In this document: positions 34,486 through 43,460 of the stretch, in pieces
Numbering within the stretch: the first letter of the stretch is position 1
Layout: each line of letters begins with the position of its first letter
Source of the DNA: JAYSYM01 sp964543475
GTDB lineage: Bacteria > Bdellovibrionota > Bdellovibrionia > Bdellovibrionales > JAMPXM01
NCBI GenBank assembly: GCA_964543475.1
Contig: CAZIYJ010000002.1
Location: 1 to 64,000, forward strand
Length of the DNA: 64,000 bases
Direction of reading: 5' to 3'
Program-made: the position numbers and the translations under genes
Notes under the pieces: generated by a model
The model's database searches: none
Told to the model about the DNA's origin: nothing
The model's input: the letters and a program-made list of their open reading frames with translations, nothing else

Positions 34486-34992
34486 ATGCAGGCGAAATCA
34501 TTCATCGACATTCTAGCTCACGAGTTGCGAAAAGAGATTCGCGCCGAATTCGAAGCAGAATTAGCGTCGTCTCGCGCTTCTAATTTCTCTGCAGCACCTT
34601 CTGCTCGCGCTGTTGATTCTGCAAAGGCTGAGCAAGTTCACTTATGGTTGAATTTAAAAATGGGAGGTGCGATTGCACAGCCTTCCCGCAAATCAGCCTA
34701 CGGCGTTCGCCCTCAAGTGATCCGTCAATTGCCGTCTCCAAGAGTAGCCGAGCGTATTGGCCGCGCAGTCACGATCGAGCAAACATTGGCTCTCGAGTTC
34801 TTTGTTCGCGAAGGATCATCACTTACATCTAAATTTACCGAAGCTGAGTTAAAGAGCGAGTTCCGTAAGATCGCTTTGCGCATCCACCCTGACCGCCACA
34901 CCGACGCCTCAGCCGACCAACTGAAGTCACTCTCTGCGCGCTTCCAAACGCTTGTCGAGTCTGCAGAAATCCTCGAAGCCACCCTCACATAG
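34486..34992 (+). CDS. small J-domain protein
   Basis: A 168-residue protein with a C-terminal DnaJ-type J domain: helix F-T-E-A-E-L-K-S-E-F-R-K-I-A, then H-P-D at 134-136 (R-I-H-P-D-R-H), then the third helix Q-L-K-S-L-S-A-R-F. The H-P-D triplet stimulates DnaK ATPase. The first 100 residues are Ala/Glu/Arg-rich without a known domain. It lacks zinc-finger and client-binding domains, so it is probably a specialised co-chaperone. Confidence 0.85.
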   Translation: MQAKSFIDILAHELRKEIRAEFEAELASSRASNFSAAPSARAVDSAKAEQVHLWLNLKMGGAIAQPSRKSAYGVRPQVIRQLPSPRVAERIGRAVTIEQTLALEFFVREGSSLTSKFTEAELKSEFRKIALRIHPDRHTDASADQLKSLSARFQTLVESAEILEATLT

Positions 34993-35173
34993 GTCGCGCA
35001 AAGCCCACTACAAGTTTCGTCAGGTTATACATTGTCGAATCTCGGAGTGTCTCCTTATACGTCTGCTGCAGAAGCAGGCCTCGGCAAGCATAGAACGAAA
35101 ATTTCCGAGAGCTTCGCAAACTCTCATAGTCAGAAAATGTTTCCTAAGTCTCGCGAACGCCCGAACATTGGGA

Positions 35174-35195
35174 ATTTCCGCGCTTGCGCGGAAAT
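35174..35195. terminator. hairpin after crcB
   Basis: ATTTCCGCGC pairs with GCGCGGAAAT across two T bases (perfect 10 bp). An AATATTCTAGAATATT palindrome (35193-35208) follows directly and overlaps the crcB stop codon. The pair of palindromes probably ends the crcB transcript on the minus strand. There is no clean U-run. Confidence 0.55.
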
Positions 35196-35206
35196 ATTCT
35201 AGAATA

Positions 35207-35575
35207 TTAGCGGGCGCGGGCGGCGGCCATGCCAGCAGCGACTGCGATGAATCCAAAGATAGGACTGAGAACAAAGCTCAAGACTGCCGGGCGAATGAAG
35301 CCCATCTCAAGAAGTCGCATCGAGTGCAACGCATAAGCAGAGAATGTGGTAAACCCGCCGCAAAAGCCGACGAGTAAACCGATCTGCAATTCAGAACTCA
35401 AAATTTCGCGCTGACCGAGGGTAAAGACAATGCCGGCTAAGAAACAGCCGACAAGATTAATTCCCATCGTAACAAAAGGTGAGGTGCCCGAGCCGAACTG
35501 CAAGGCACGATCAAGACCGTACCGAGCCAAAACCCCAAACACTCCACAAACAGCAACCACAATCCAAACCGGCAT
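35207..35575 (-). CDS. crcB: fluoride channel CrcB/Fluc
   Basis: A 122-residue four-helix membrane protein that exports fluoride as a dimer. Key features are G-V-L-A-R-Y-G-L-D, the polar N-L-V-G-C-F helix, and G-F-C-G-G-F-T-T-F-S-A-Y, the most conserved family motif. It starts 33 bases after ettA, with AAAGGTG before the ATG, so it sits in the ettA transcript. No fluoride riboswitch was seen in the gap. Confidence 0.96.
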   Translation of the reverse strand: MPVWIVVAVCGVFGVLARYGLDRALQFGSGTSPFVTMGINLVGCFLAGIVFTLGQREILSSELQIGLLVGFCGGFTTFSAYALHSMRLLEMGFIRPAVLSFVLSPIFGFIAVAAGMAAARAR

Positions 35576-35608
35576 GACGCACCTTTGCTACACTCTGGTA
35601 GCAGCTAC

Positions 35609-37282
35609 CTATTGGAGTTTGCGGTATTTTACGCGCGTTGGGATTAATGTCTCAACACCAAGTTCTTTTTTGCGATGCTCTTCCCACTCGGTGTAGTTGC
35701 CGGTGAAGAACTCAACGTTCGAATCGCCATTAAACGACATGATGTGAGTGCAAATACGATCTAGGAACCAGCGATCATGCGAGATCACTACTGCGCAACC
35801 TGCGAACTCTAGCAACGCCTCTTCAAGCGCACGCATCGTATTCACATCAAGATCGTTGGTCGGTTCATCGAGAAGCAAAACGTTTCCGCCCGCTTGAAGA
35901 ACTTTTGCCATTAACACGCGGTTTCGCTCACCACCCGAAAGATCACCAACTTTTTTCTGTTGAGTATCGCCTTGGAAGTTAAAGCGCGAAACATACGCGC
36001 GAGCATTCATCTCGCGACCTGCAACCATGACGACGTCTTGTCCGCCGCCAACTTCTTGGAATACCGTCTTGTTGTTATCAAGCACATCACGGTTTTGATC
36101 GACGTAAGCGAGCTTTACAGTTGATCCAACTTTGAATTCGCCTGAGTCTGGCTTCTCTTGACCAGTGATCATGCGGAACAAAGTAGTTTTACCCGCACCG
36201 TTGGGCCCGATCACCCCAATGATACCGCCGCGAGGTAATGAGAAGTTCAGATTGTCGAATAACAATTTATCGCCGTAAGCTTTTTTAACGTTCTTTGCTT
36301 CGATGACTACGTCGCCGAGGCGTGGCCCTGGTGGAATGTAAAGTTGAAGCTCAGCTAGTTTCTCTGGAGTCGGCTCTTTCAATAGATTTTCGTACGCTTC
36401 AACACGCGCCTTAGATTTCGACTGACGAGCACGCGGACTCATGCGAACCCATTCTAATTCTCGCTCTAAGTTCTTTTGACGTTTCTCAGAAGCATTCTCT
36501 TGCTGCTTCATGCGAGATTCTTTTTGCTCAAGCCACGAAGAGTAATTTCCTTTGTACGGAATCCCCTCACCGCGATCGAGTTCAAGAATCCAGCCCGCGA
36601 CTTTGTCTAAGAAGTAACGGTCATGCGTTACAGAGATAACCGTACCCGGAAAGTCATGTAAGTACTTCTCTAGCCACGCAACCGATTCTGCATCCAAGTG
36701 GTTGGTTGGTTCGTCGAGTAACAAAATATCTGGGTTCGATAAAAGCAAACGAGTGAGTGCTACGCGACGCTTTTCTCCGCCCGAAAGATTCGTCACTGGA
36801 GAATCGCCCGGAGGACAGCGAAGTGCTTCCATCGCCACTTCTAATTTTTGATCAACTTCCCAGCCGCCAAGTGCTTCGATCTTCTCTTGAACTTTGCCTT
36901 GTTTTTCGATGAGCTTTTCCATCTCGTCGGGAGTCATCTCTTCTGCGAACTTCAAATTAATTTGTTCGAACTCAGCAAGAAGCTTTGGCAATTCGCCCAT
37001 TGCTTCCATGATGTTTTCTTTTACAGTTTTTGTTGGATCAAGATGCGGCTCTTGTTGAAGGTAACCAACTTTAAACTCACGCGCCGGGAAAGCTTCACCA
37101 ATGTAATCTTGATCAGTGCCCGCCATGATTTTCAACAGCGATGATTTTCCTGAACCGTTCAGACCAAGCACACCAATTTTTGCGCCGTAGTAATATGAAA
37201 GATAAATGTCTTTTAGAACGTGACGATTCGGTGGGTAGACTTTACCAACACCTTTCATCGTGTAGATGATATCTCGAGACAA
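35609..37282 (-). CDS. ettA: ABC-F translational throttle protein
   Basis: An ABC-F ATPase of the EttA subfamily that binds the ribosomal E site and gates translation by energy state. It has two ATPase halves: G-L-N-G-S-G-K-S-S with N-L-S-G-G-E-K-R-R, and G-P-N-G-A-G-K-T-T with D-L-S-G-G-E-R-N-R. The R-K-R-like charged linker lies between them. The opening I-I-Y-T-M-K-G-V-G-K-V-Y-P-P is the EttA signature. The start is uncertain: a TTG at 37282 gives the usual length of about 557, and another TTG at 37300 is also open. Confidence 0.96.
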   Translation of the reverse strand: MSRDIIYTMKGVGKVYPPNRHVLKDIYLSYYYGAKIGVLGLNGSGKSSLLKIMAGTDQDYIGEAFPAREFKVGYLQQEPHLDPTKTVKENIMEAMGELPKLLAEFEQINLKFAEEMTPDEMEKLIEKQGKVQEKIEALGGWEVDQKLEVAMEALRCPPGDSPVTNLSGGEKRRVALTRLLLSNPDILLLDEPTNHLDAESVAWLEKYLHDFPGTVISVTHDRYFLDKVAGWILELDRGEGIPYKGNYSSWLEQKESRMKQQENASEKRQKNLERELEWVRMSPRARQSKSKARVEAYENLLKEPTPEKLAELQLYIPPGPRLGDVVIEAKNVKKAYGDKLLFDNLNFSLPRGGIIGVIGPNGAGKTTLFRMITGQEKPDSGEFKVGSTVKLAYVDQNRDVLDNNKTVFQEVGGGQDVVMVAGREMNARAYVSRFNFQGDTQQKKVGDLSGGERNRVLMAKVLQAGGNVLLLDEPTNDLDVNTMRALEEALLEFAGCAVVISHDRWFLDRICTHIMSFNGDSNVEFFTGNYTEWEEHRKKELGVETLIPTRVKYRKLQ

Positions 37283-37426
37283 AGTAGGCCTGCCCTTCAA
37301 AAAAACGCATTAGACGAAGGCACTCAATATGACCGATGAGCTTTTATCTTGTCAACGAGGCGACCAATGGGCATCCTCTACAGCCAAAGCATTCAAGGCC
37401 GAATGTGATTTTAGCAGGGAAAGCGT

Positions 37427-37636
37427 ATGGAAAAGACCTCGAAAAATTCCTTAAAACTAACTGAAACGCTCAGCGAGCTAGAAAGCGCGCTGAAAGCGTG
37501 GGACTCTAACGACGGCGCAGACCTTACTTCTGGCGTCGACACTTGCGGTACTGGCTTAAATGATGAGCGCCGACGACGCGCCCAAGAGCTTCTCGAAGAG
37601 CTTAAGTCGCAAATCGCAAAGCTTTCAGATCTTTAA
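37427..37636 (+). CDS. small acidic hypothetical protein (69 aa)
   Basis: A short helical protein, M-E-K-T-S-K-N-S-L-K-L-T-E, preceded by GCAGGGAAA seven bases or so before the ATG. It is rich in Glu, Leu and Arg, with one Cys (V-D-T-C-G-T-G), and looks like a helical hairpin or coiled coil. No family recognised. Composition and ribosome site suggest it is real. Confidence 0.55.
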   Translation: MEKTSKNSLKLTETLSELESALKAWDSNDGADLTSGVDTCGTGLNDERRRRAQELLEELKSQIAKLSDL

Positions 37637-37673
37637 GAAATTTGGGATCTAGCTCTTTTGTTTGGACCCACCG

Positions 37674-37997
37674 CTAGTTCTTTTGTTTGGCTCCGCCAAA
37701 ACACGGCGGTGACTTCATCGCTACACTACCGCCCTCTTTTTCCCACTCTTCAGGAGAATAGGTTCGAAGTGACAAGGCGTGAACGCCGCCTTTGAGCTCG
37801 GCACCTAAGACATCGTAAACAAGTCGCTGCCTCGCAACTCGCGTGAGGCCGGCAAATTTGTCAGACACAATCAATACGCGAAAGTGAGTTTCTGAATTTG
37901 CAGGCACGCTATGCGAGTGACTTTCGTTTTCAACTTCGATGTAAGTTGGGTTAAACGAATACGCCAATTTTTGGTTGATCGATGTTTCGATTTGCAT
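37674..37997 (-). CDS. BolA-family protein
   Basis: A 107-residue BolA/IbaG-type protein, which partners monothiol glutaredoxins in iron-sulfur and stress control. The BolA core includes V-E-N-E-S-H-S-H, the central S-E-T-H-F-R-V-L-I-V-S and F-A-G-L-T-R-V-A-R-Q-R-L-V-Y. A metal-ligand His of the class is in S-H-S-H or E-T-H-F. It has a short Gly/Cys tail (P-P-C-F-G-G-A-K). A glutaredoxin gene is elsewhere in the window (47.7 kb) but of dithiol type. Confidence 0.9.
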   Translation of the reverse strand: MQIETSINQKLAYSFNPTYIEVENESHSHSVPANSETHFRVLIVSDKFAGLTRVARQRLVYDVLGAELKGGVHALSLRTYSPEEWEKEGGSVAMKSPPCFGGAKQKN

Positions 37998-38005
37998 GAG
38001 CTAGG

Positions 38006-39196
38006 TTATAGCAGGTCTGCCAATGCTTTTTCAATGCCACTCTCACCTGGCAAAGCATCTGGGTGCGAGAACTCAATAAACCGTCTCCCCGGAATGATGC
38101 TCCATGCATTTAGGTACCAGATTTGATCGCCCAGAGCCGAGCGAAGATTTGGTAACAACAGCAGGTCAGCAGCCTGAGTTTGAGTGTAGGTCCAAAGCTC
38201 AAGCGTATTTTCTGGAGCGATGCCAGTGGCCTTCGATATTGCCGAAATTGAATTCGCATTTGATGCTACTAACTGACTGAGCAAAGTAGCTTTGTCGCCG
38301 CCAAAGTTTCGCGCGTAGCGAACAAGCTTTGTCTCATGATACCCACTGAGACTTGTGAGCTCTTCTAATTCGGCCTGGGCGAGCGGCCGATTAGGCAGTG
38401 CAAGTCCATCGCGAGTCGCAATTGTGTCGAGCGGATCAAAAGCATTAAGAACATTACGAAGTGCCTCGCTGAACGCTGGCATTTGATCCATCTCTGACTT
38501 TGCCGTCTCGCGAACTCGCTCTGCGAATGCGCGACCAAGCACCGAGTTCATGTCAGTGATTTCAGAAAAACTTTTCTCGGGAAGCACTTTGTAGCGGTCG
38601 TGCGATTTTGCTCCAGCAACAAAATTAGAATAAGCTTCAACTTCCTTTTGCTGTAGAGGAAGAATCACAGAAGCTGTCGCAGGTAGTTTCGCAAATGAGC
38701 CGTAATAGTCTGGCCAAAACGGAAAAGAATCCCAAATTGGCAATGCACTTTGCCCGTGGCAATTAAGACATCGACCACTTACTCCACCCGACACAGAAAT
38801 TTGGAAAGTACCTTCTGTTCCGCTATCACCAAAGAATTTAATTTCGCGAAAGTCATAAGTTTTCTTAGACTCATCGAATGCCATGAGTTCAAGGCGATCA
38901 TACCCTCGCTCGCCGACTTGACCATTGAAAGTCATTACTAACTTTGCGTCTTGATCGAAAACCACTGCACGTGGCGCCTCAAGAGTTGAACCTTGAATCG
39001 ACATACTCCGTGCAACCAACATGTAATTTTCAAACGCATTCGGATGATCGGTTTGAATAGCTGAAAGAGCTTTCGCGACTGTATTAGGCTGATGAGCCTC
39101 AAGCGTCTTTACGATTAATTCGAAATTAAGTGACTGAGCTTGCGCAAGCGCAGACAAAGGAAGAACCAGGCAGAGTAGAGAGACAATGAACTTCAT
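38006..39196 (-). CDS. secreted single-haem cytochrome-like protein (397 aa)
   Basis: The signal peptide (V-S-L-L-C-L-V-L-P-L-S-A-L-A) directs export. One haem-binding motif, C-L-N-C-H, lies near residue 142 and is followed by the aromatic stretch L-P-I-W-D-S-F-P-F-W-P-D-Y-Y. Otherwise it matches no known cytochrome class. Many aromatic residues surround the haem. The start is the ATG four codons inside a TTG; both are open. It could be a periplasmic electron carrier or sensor; unknown. Confidence 0.8.
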   Translation of the reverse strand: MKFIVSLLCLVLPLSALAQAQSLNFELIVKTLEAHQPNTVAKALSAIQTDHPNAFENYMLVARSMSIQGSTLEAPRAVVFDQDAKLVMTFNGQVGERGYDRLELMAFDESKKTYDFREIKFFGDSGTEGTFQISVSGGVSGRCLNCHGQSALPIWDSFPFWPDYYGSFAKLPATASVILPLQQKEVEAYSNFVAGAKSHDRYKVLPEKSFSEITDMNSVLGRAFAERVRETAKSEMDQMPAFSEALRNVLNAFDPLDTIATRDGLALPNRPLAQAELEELTSLSGYHETKLVRYARNFGGDKATLLSQLVASNANSISAISKATGIAPENTLELWTYTQTQAADLLLLPNLRSALGDQIWYLNAWSIIPGRRFIEFSHPDALPGESGIEKALADLL

Positions 39197-39273
39197 AGAC
39201 GGCAAAATGCCCTCTCATTGACATCGAGTCAAACCCATCGACGCGGCCGCGCTACCAAAAGGTATGAACTACC

Positions 39274-41304
39274 TTATGTATCGATTTTTTGGGCAGCGAT
39301 TTTGCTGCCTAAATTGGCCATGAAGTTGGCAAGCATGGCGTTCTTTTGTTCAGCGGCTACTGGCCGCATTCCTGATTCATACATGATGAGCGCTTCAGGG
39401 CCGAGCTCAGCGACAAATCGAGATATTGCGACCGGAACCCAATTGCCGTAGCGCTTACGATTGCGCACGCGGCTTAAGACTAATTTTTGGCGAGCACGAG
39501 TAATACCGACATAGAAAAGGCGACGCTCCTCACTGACATCAGTACCGAGTGTCTTATGCGGAATTAAATCTTCTTCAACACCAAGTAAAACTACTGCATC
39601 AAACTCAAGACCCTTGCACGCATGCAAAGTCATGAGCTGGATCTTTCCCTCACCGTCGTCCTTTTTTTCTGCGTCCGATTCACGAAGCTCCATGGCATCA
39701 ATGAAGTCTTGAATTGAATCGTGCGTGCGACCGCCCTGCTGGACAAAGCTATCAAGTACACGTGCAAAAATTTCGACAACACCCCATCGCTTTGAGAAGG
39801 CTTCAAGATCTTTTGATTGCTGGCGAATGAAGGCCTTGTAACCGACATCCTGCATGAACGTTAAAAGGTTCGCACCAACGGTGGCATCGCCACTCAAGAG
39901 TCTAAAGTTTAATCCTGCAAGGAGGCTAAAGAACGCGTCGATGTTTGTGCCAACACTCGGTTGAACTCCGGCCTCCGCCCACTTCTTTGTCGCAGCAACA
40001 AAACTAATGTGCTCCGACTGCGAAAGAGCCTGAATTTTCTCAAGAGAAGTATCGCCGATGCCTCGAGATGGAGTGTTGAGAATTCGTCTGAAAGCAATTT
40101 CGTTCGGACGAGTTGCGCATTTTAAGTAAGCAAGAATGTCTCGCGTTTCTTTACGATCAAAAAACCCAGTGCCACCAGAAATTTCGTAATCAATTTTGTT
40201 TTGGCGCAACTGACTCTCGATCAAAGCAGATTGAGAATTTGATCTGTAAAGAATTGCGATCTCACGATTCTTTATTCCTTCATCTTTAAAGAAGGTAACA
40301 TGACGAAGAGCTTCTTCGGCTTCGATCTCTTCAGTGTCATACACAAAGAATTCAGGCTTTGAACCTTTTTCGACTGCGTGCGAGCGAAGAACTTTTCCGT
40401 GCCGATCTTTATTTTTTTGAATTACATCATTAGCTAACTGCAAGATGGCAGGAGTCGATCGATAGTTTCGCTCTAGTCGAATCACTTCGCAGTTATTAAA
40501 ACGCTTCGGAAAATCGAGAATATTCGAAATACAAGCGCCACGCCAGCCGTAGATTGACTGATCATCATCTCCAACCACCGCAAGGTTTTGGTGTTTATAT
40601 GAAAGGCCTAGGACTAGCTGAAACTGCGTTAAGTTCGTGTCTTGAAATTCATCGACCATCACCTGATGAAAGCGGTCTTGCAGACTCTCTAAGACTTGCG
40701 GATGCTCCTTAAAAAGCTGCAGCGGTTTTAAGAGCAATCCATCAAAATCAATGACCCCTAAATTTTCGAGGCGCTTTAAATATTTCGGGAGAAGAACTTC
40801 GAGCATGATTTCATATTCATCATCGTTTTGCGCTTTTGTAATTCCACGCTCGCGCCATCGGCTCATAATCGATAAGAATGTCTCGGGCTTAAAGGCGTCT
40901 TTCCCTGAGTTTTTAATTGTCGAAGTTAGCTCTTTGATAATTGAAGTCGCATCACTTTGATCGATGATTCCAAAAGATGACGGCAGACCGGCAAGTTTTG
41001 AATTTTGTCTTAAGACTTGAAGACCGAATTGGTGGAAGGTTCCTGCCCAAAGACCCTTTGATTTGTCGCCAAGCTTTGCTTGAACTCGATGCTTTAGTTC
41101 GCGAGCGGCCTTATTTGTAAATGTGAGAATGCACATTTGATCTGCGCGAACAGCTCCCTTTTGCAAAAGCTGACCAGTGCGAGAAACGAGAACTGTTGTT
41201 TTTCCGGACCCTGCTCCAGCAAGAATGAGCAGCGGACCACTTTCGTGCATCACTGCTTGTTGCTGTTCGGGATTAAGTCCCGCTGTCCAGTCGTAAAGAC
41301 TCAC
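39274..41304 (-). CDS. rep: ATP-dependent DNA helicase Rep
   Basis: A 676-residue superfamily-1 3'-5' helicase. Walker A is A-G-A-G-S-G-K-T-T; Walker B is V-D-E-F-Q-D-T-N; then come G-D-D-D-Q-S-I-Y-G-W-R-G, R-N-Y-R-S-T, T-L-H-A-C-K-G-L-E-F and V-G-I-T-R-A-R. Rep is preferred to UvrD or PcrA: the length matches E. coli Rep (673), the loop Q-N-K-I-D-Y-E-I-S-G-G-T-G-F-F is Rep-like, and the end resembles Rep's tail. It helps forks past bound proteins. Start GTG. Downstream of a permease gene by 20 bases. Confidence 0.93.
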   Translation of the reverse strand: MSLYDWTAGLNPEQQQAVMHESGPLLILAGAGSGKTTVLVSRTGQLLQKGAVRADQMCILTFTNKAARELKHRVQAKLGDKSKGLWAGTFHQFGLQVLRQNSKLAGLPSSFGIIDQSDATSIIKELTSTIKNSGKDAFKPETFLSIMSRWRERGITKAQNDDEYEIMLEVLLPKYLKRLENLGVIDFDGLLLKPLQLFKEHPQVLESLQDRFHQVMVDEFQDTNLTQFQLVLGLSYKHQNLAVVGDDDQSIYGWRGACISNILDFPKRFNNCEVIRLERNYRSTPAILQLANDVIQKNKDRHGKVLRSHAVEKGSKPEFFVYDTEEIEAEEALRHVTFFKDEGIKNREIAILYRSNSQSALIESQLRQNKIDYEISGGTGFFDRKETRDILAYLKCATRPNEIAFRRILNTPSRGIGDTSLEKIQALSQSEHISFVAATKKWAEAGVQPSVGTNIDAFFSLLAGLNFRLLSGDATVGANLLTFMQDVGYKAFIRQQSKDLEAFSKRWGVVEIFARVLDSFVQQGGRTHDSIQDFIDAMELRESDAEKKDDGEGKIQLMTLHACKGLEFDAVVLLGVEEDLIPHKTLGTDVSEERRLFYVGITRARQKLVLSRVRNRKRYGNWVPVAISRFVAELGPEALIMYESGMRPVAAEQKNAMLANFMANLGSKIAAQKIDT

Positions 41305-41324
41305 AAAACGCTCTCACTCTTGGG

Positions 41325-42092
41325 TTACGTAGAAAAAATTTGATATAAGGTCTGAGCGATCAACGCTAGCAAAATGGTCCCGAGAAGCCAACCCCGAGTT
41401 CGAGGCGATAATTGATGCTGATACTTTTGCCCAAGAGTGCTGGAAACCGCAGCAGCAGCAAAAATCAGGAGAGCGATATCGAATAAGACGAAACTGATTC
41501 CAGATGAAGAGATCATGTAGGCGCTGGCTCCCGCCAGAGAGCTACAGGTCATGGCTAGCGTGACACTTGGGACTACTTTTGGCTGCTCAACCCAGTTCGA
41601 AGCAGTCACATAAGGAGTCATCACTATTCCGCCGCTAATTCCCGTCAAGGCAGATGCAACTCCCGCAGCAGCGCCAATAACCGGGACGCCATATTTCTTG
41701 AGTTGAGGACGCTTAGTTAGAAACTGAGATAAGCGAGATCGCTCACCGCGAAAAGCTTGAACTGCGACAACCGATAAAATTCCTGCATACAAAAATCCGA
41801 GAGTATCGCCGCTAAATTTTAAACCGAAAAGACCTGCTACAAACGCACCCGTTGCGGCAGACACACCTAGTAAGAGCCCAAATCGAAAATCGATTCGACC
41901 CTTAAGTTGAAAGCGAATAGCGTTAGTGAGGCTTAAAAAGAAAATGACGACGAGGCTCGTAGCAATGGCCTGATGCCGCTCAATCCCGAGCACTGTGACG
42001 AGTGCTGGAACGATGAAAATACCACCACCGACCGCAAGGAAACTTGAGGTCAGTCCGATGATGGTTCCAACAATTAAACAGGTAATTATCAC
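41325..42092 (-). CDS. TauE/SafE-family permease
   Basis: A 255-residue membrane protein of the sulfite exporter TauE/SafE family, with about eight hydrophobic segments. The first is L-I-V-G-T-I-I-G-L-T-S-S-F-L-A, followed by G-G-G-I-F-I-V-P-A-L, the family's conserved opening. A second repeat holds A-L-T-G-I-S-G-G-I-V. It may move sulfite, sulfoacetate or another anion. Start GTG. The gene lies 20 bases before rep on the same strand. Confidence 0.9.
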   Translation of the reverse strand: MIITCLIVGTIIGLTSSFLAVGGGIFIVPALVTVLGIERHQAIATSLVVIFFLSLTNAIRFQLKGRIDFRFGLLLGVSAATGAFVAGLFGLKFSGDTLGFLYAGILSVVAVQAFRGERSRLSQFLTKRPQLKKYGVPVIGAAAGVASALTGISGGIVMTPYVTASNWVEQPKVVPSVTLAMTCSSLAGASAYMISSSGISFVLFDIALLIFAAAAVSSTLGQKYQHQLSPRTRGWLLGTILLALIAQTLYQIFST

Positions 42093-42112
42093 TTAGGCTG
42101 AAACTTTTTTGC

Positions 42113-42559
42113 TTAAGTGCGATTATGAACTAAAGAGCGTTCGCCCTCTTGAAAAGCCACGTCGATTTTTTCGCTAGTCGCAAGCTTAATGAAACCAAGA
42201 CCAAATTTTGGGTGCTTGATAGCTGTTTCAACTTCGAAACGTGTTTTCATGTTGTACGGAATGACTTCGTCTTCGCCGATTTCATTTTTCAAATCGTTCC
42301 AAACCATCTCTGGAGTGACAGCAGGTTTTTTTGGTTTGCGAGTCGATGGCTTTTTCGCCTTTTTCTCAGTTGCGAGCTTGAAAGTTTGAGAGGCACCACA
42401 AACTTCGCACTTCACTTTCGCACTTGTTGCAGTCTTGTGAGCAACAACAGTGAAGAAGCGGTCTACAGCGCACTTCTTGCAAGCCAAGTGGATGCTCTTC
42501 GCAACCGCTGGAAGTTCTTTTAACTGGGACGCATCAATGATCTCTTTAATTTCTGACAT
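42113..42559 (-). CDS. zinc-ribbon protein with Lys-rich linker
   Basis: A 148-residue protein with a C4 zinc ribbon, C-K-K-C-A-V-D then C-E-V-C-G-A-S-Q, at about residues 27-58. A basic linker follows (K-P-S-T-R-K-P-K-K-P). The C-terminal 60 residues have K-H-P-K-F-G-L-G-F-I and F-Q-E-G-E-R-S-L-V-H, a small beta domain like those at the ends of UvrD/PcrA helicases that bind RNA polymerase. A transcription-linked role is inferred. It is on the same strand and upstream of the permease and rep genes. Confidence 0.75.
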   Translation of the reverse strand: MSEIKEIIDASQLKELPAVAKSIHLACKKCAVDRFFTVVAHKTATSAKVKCEVCGASQTFKLATEKKAKKPSTRKPKKPAVTPEMVWNDLKNEIGEDEVIPYNMKTRFEVETAIKHPKFGLGFIKLATSEKIDVAFQEGERSLVHNRT

Positions 42560-42572
42560 GCGGAGAAGTCTA

Positions 42573-43460
42573 CTACAGGCGTCGGAAAATGGTAAGCGAA
42601 TCTGTGAGAGCTTTATCCATTGTCTCTTTTCCGCTTAGGAAAAACGGCCCTTCGCCGTCCTGCAGCTTAGTCTGGAGCGACTTTAAACTCATCTCATCTT
42701 TGGGATCGAGAATAATCCCGGCTGGCTTAAAGTTTTGGTCGAAATTTAATGGCCATTCTTTAGTGAAAAACTGATGCCAAACTGAAGGGTCCACATTCAC
42801 TCGGTAGGTAAGAGTCTTTGGATATGAATGTACCGGGGTAAAGGAAGTTAAGATTTCAAAGTCCCCATAGTGCGCATGGAGCCTTACTGAAGGACTCATC
42901 CACTGTGTAACTCCGCAACAAGTTCGCACGTTTGCGTACCACAGACCAAAGGCCTTCGACATAAAGCCGATGCCGGAAAAGTGCTTTTCCCGAGGCAAAA
43001 GGGAATTAACTGAGCACAAATTATGAGCGACCCATTCTCCATTTTTTGCCATGGTTGGGATCACAATGAACAATGAAAGTGCAGTCCACTCATTTTCATC
43101 CTTGGCGCCTAAGACTTTTTTAGTCTCGGGATCTAACGAGGAAGTTCGAGCAGCGTACCCTGCGACAAACCCAGGCATGATTCCGCAGTCATAAAATACC
43201 CAGCGGGGCATAGCCATTCCCGACTGAGCGAAGGCCGCAGTCTCCAAAGAAAGAATACCGTCGGCAAAGCCGACTTCATGCATATCAAGAGGGTTTTTGT
43301 AGAGGACTTTGGCGTTTTTAAACCAAGGAAGATCTTTATGTAGAGTGCCTGCATTGGTCACTCGGTTTTCTGGGCGAACAAAAACGTACGGGCGTATATC
43401 GGGATTGTTCATCCATGAAAGCCGCGGACTAGAAAGTAAATTCGCTGCAGTTAGAGTCAT
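42573..43460 (-). CDS. hypothetical protein downstream of fumC (295 aa)
   Basis: A cytosolic protein with no recognised domain. Its ATG overlaps the fumC stop in an ATGA, so the two are translated together. It has a mixed alpha/beta look with aromatic stretches (W-V-F-Y-D-C-G-I-M-P-G-F, A-F-G-L-W-Y-A-N-V-R) and two adjacent Cys (R-T-C-C-G-V). No metal or nucleotide motif is clear. Coupling to fumarase hints at central metabolism, but the function is unknown. Confidence 0.78.
   Translation of the reverse strand: MTLTAANLLSSPRLSWMNNPDIRPYVFVRPENRVTNAGTLHKDLPWFKNAKVLYKNPLDMHEVGFADGILSLETAAFAQSGMAMPRWVFYDCGIMPGFVAGYAARTSSLDPETKKVLGAKDENEWTALSLFIVIPTMAKNGEWVAHNLCSVNSLLPREKHFSGIGFMSKAFGLWYANVRTCCGVTQWMSPSVRLHAHYGDFEILTSFTPVHSYPKTLTYRVNVDPSVWHQFFTKEWPLNFDQNFKPAGIILDPKDEMSLKSLQTKLQDGEGPFFLSGKETMDKALTDSLTIFRRL

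Noticed and set aside
34952..35377. 141-codon plus-strand frame between the J-domain gene and crcB
   Set aside because: It overlaps the J-domain gene and runs antisense to crcB. It is Ser/Arg-rich with no domain.
35576..35608. Possible fluoride riboswitch before crcB
   Set aside because: The 33-base gap is too short and holds only a small TGCTAC/GTAGCA stem.
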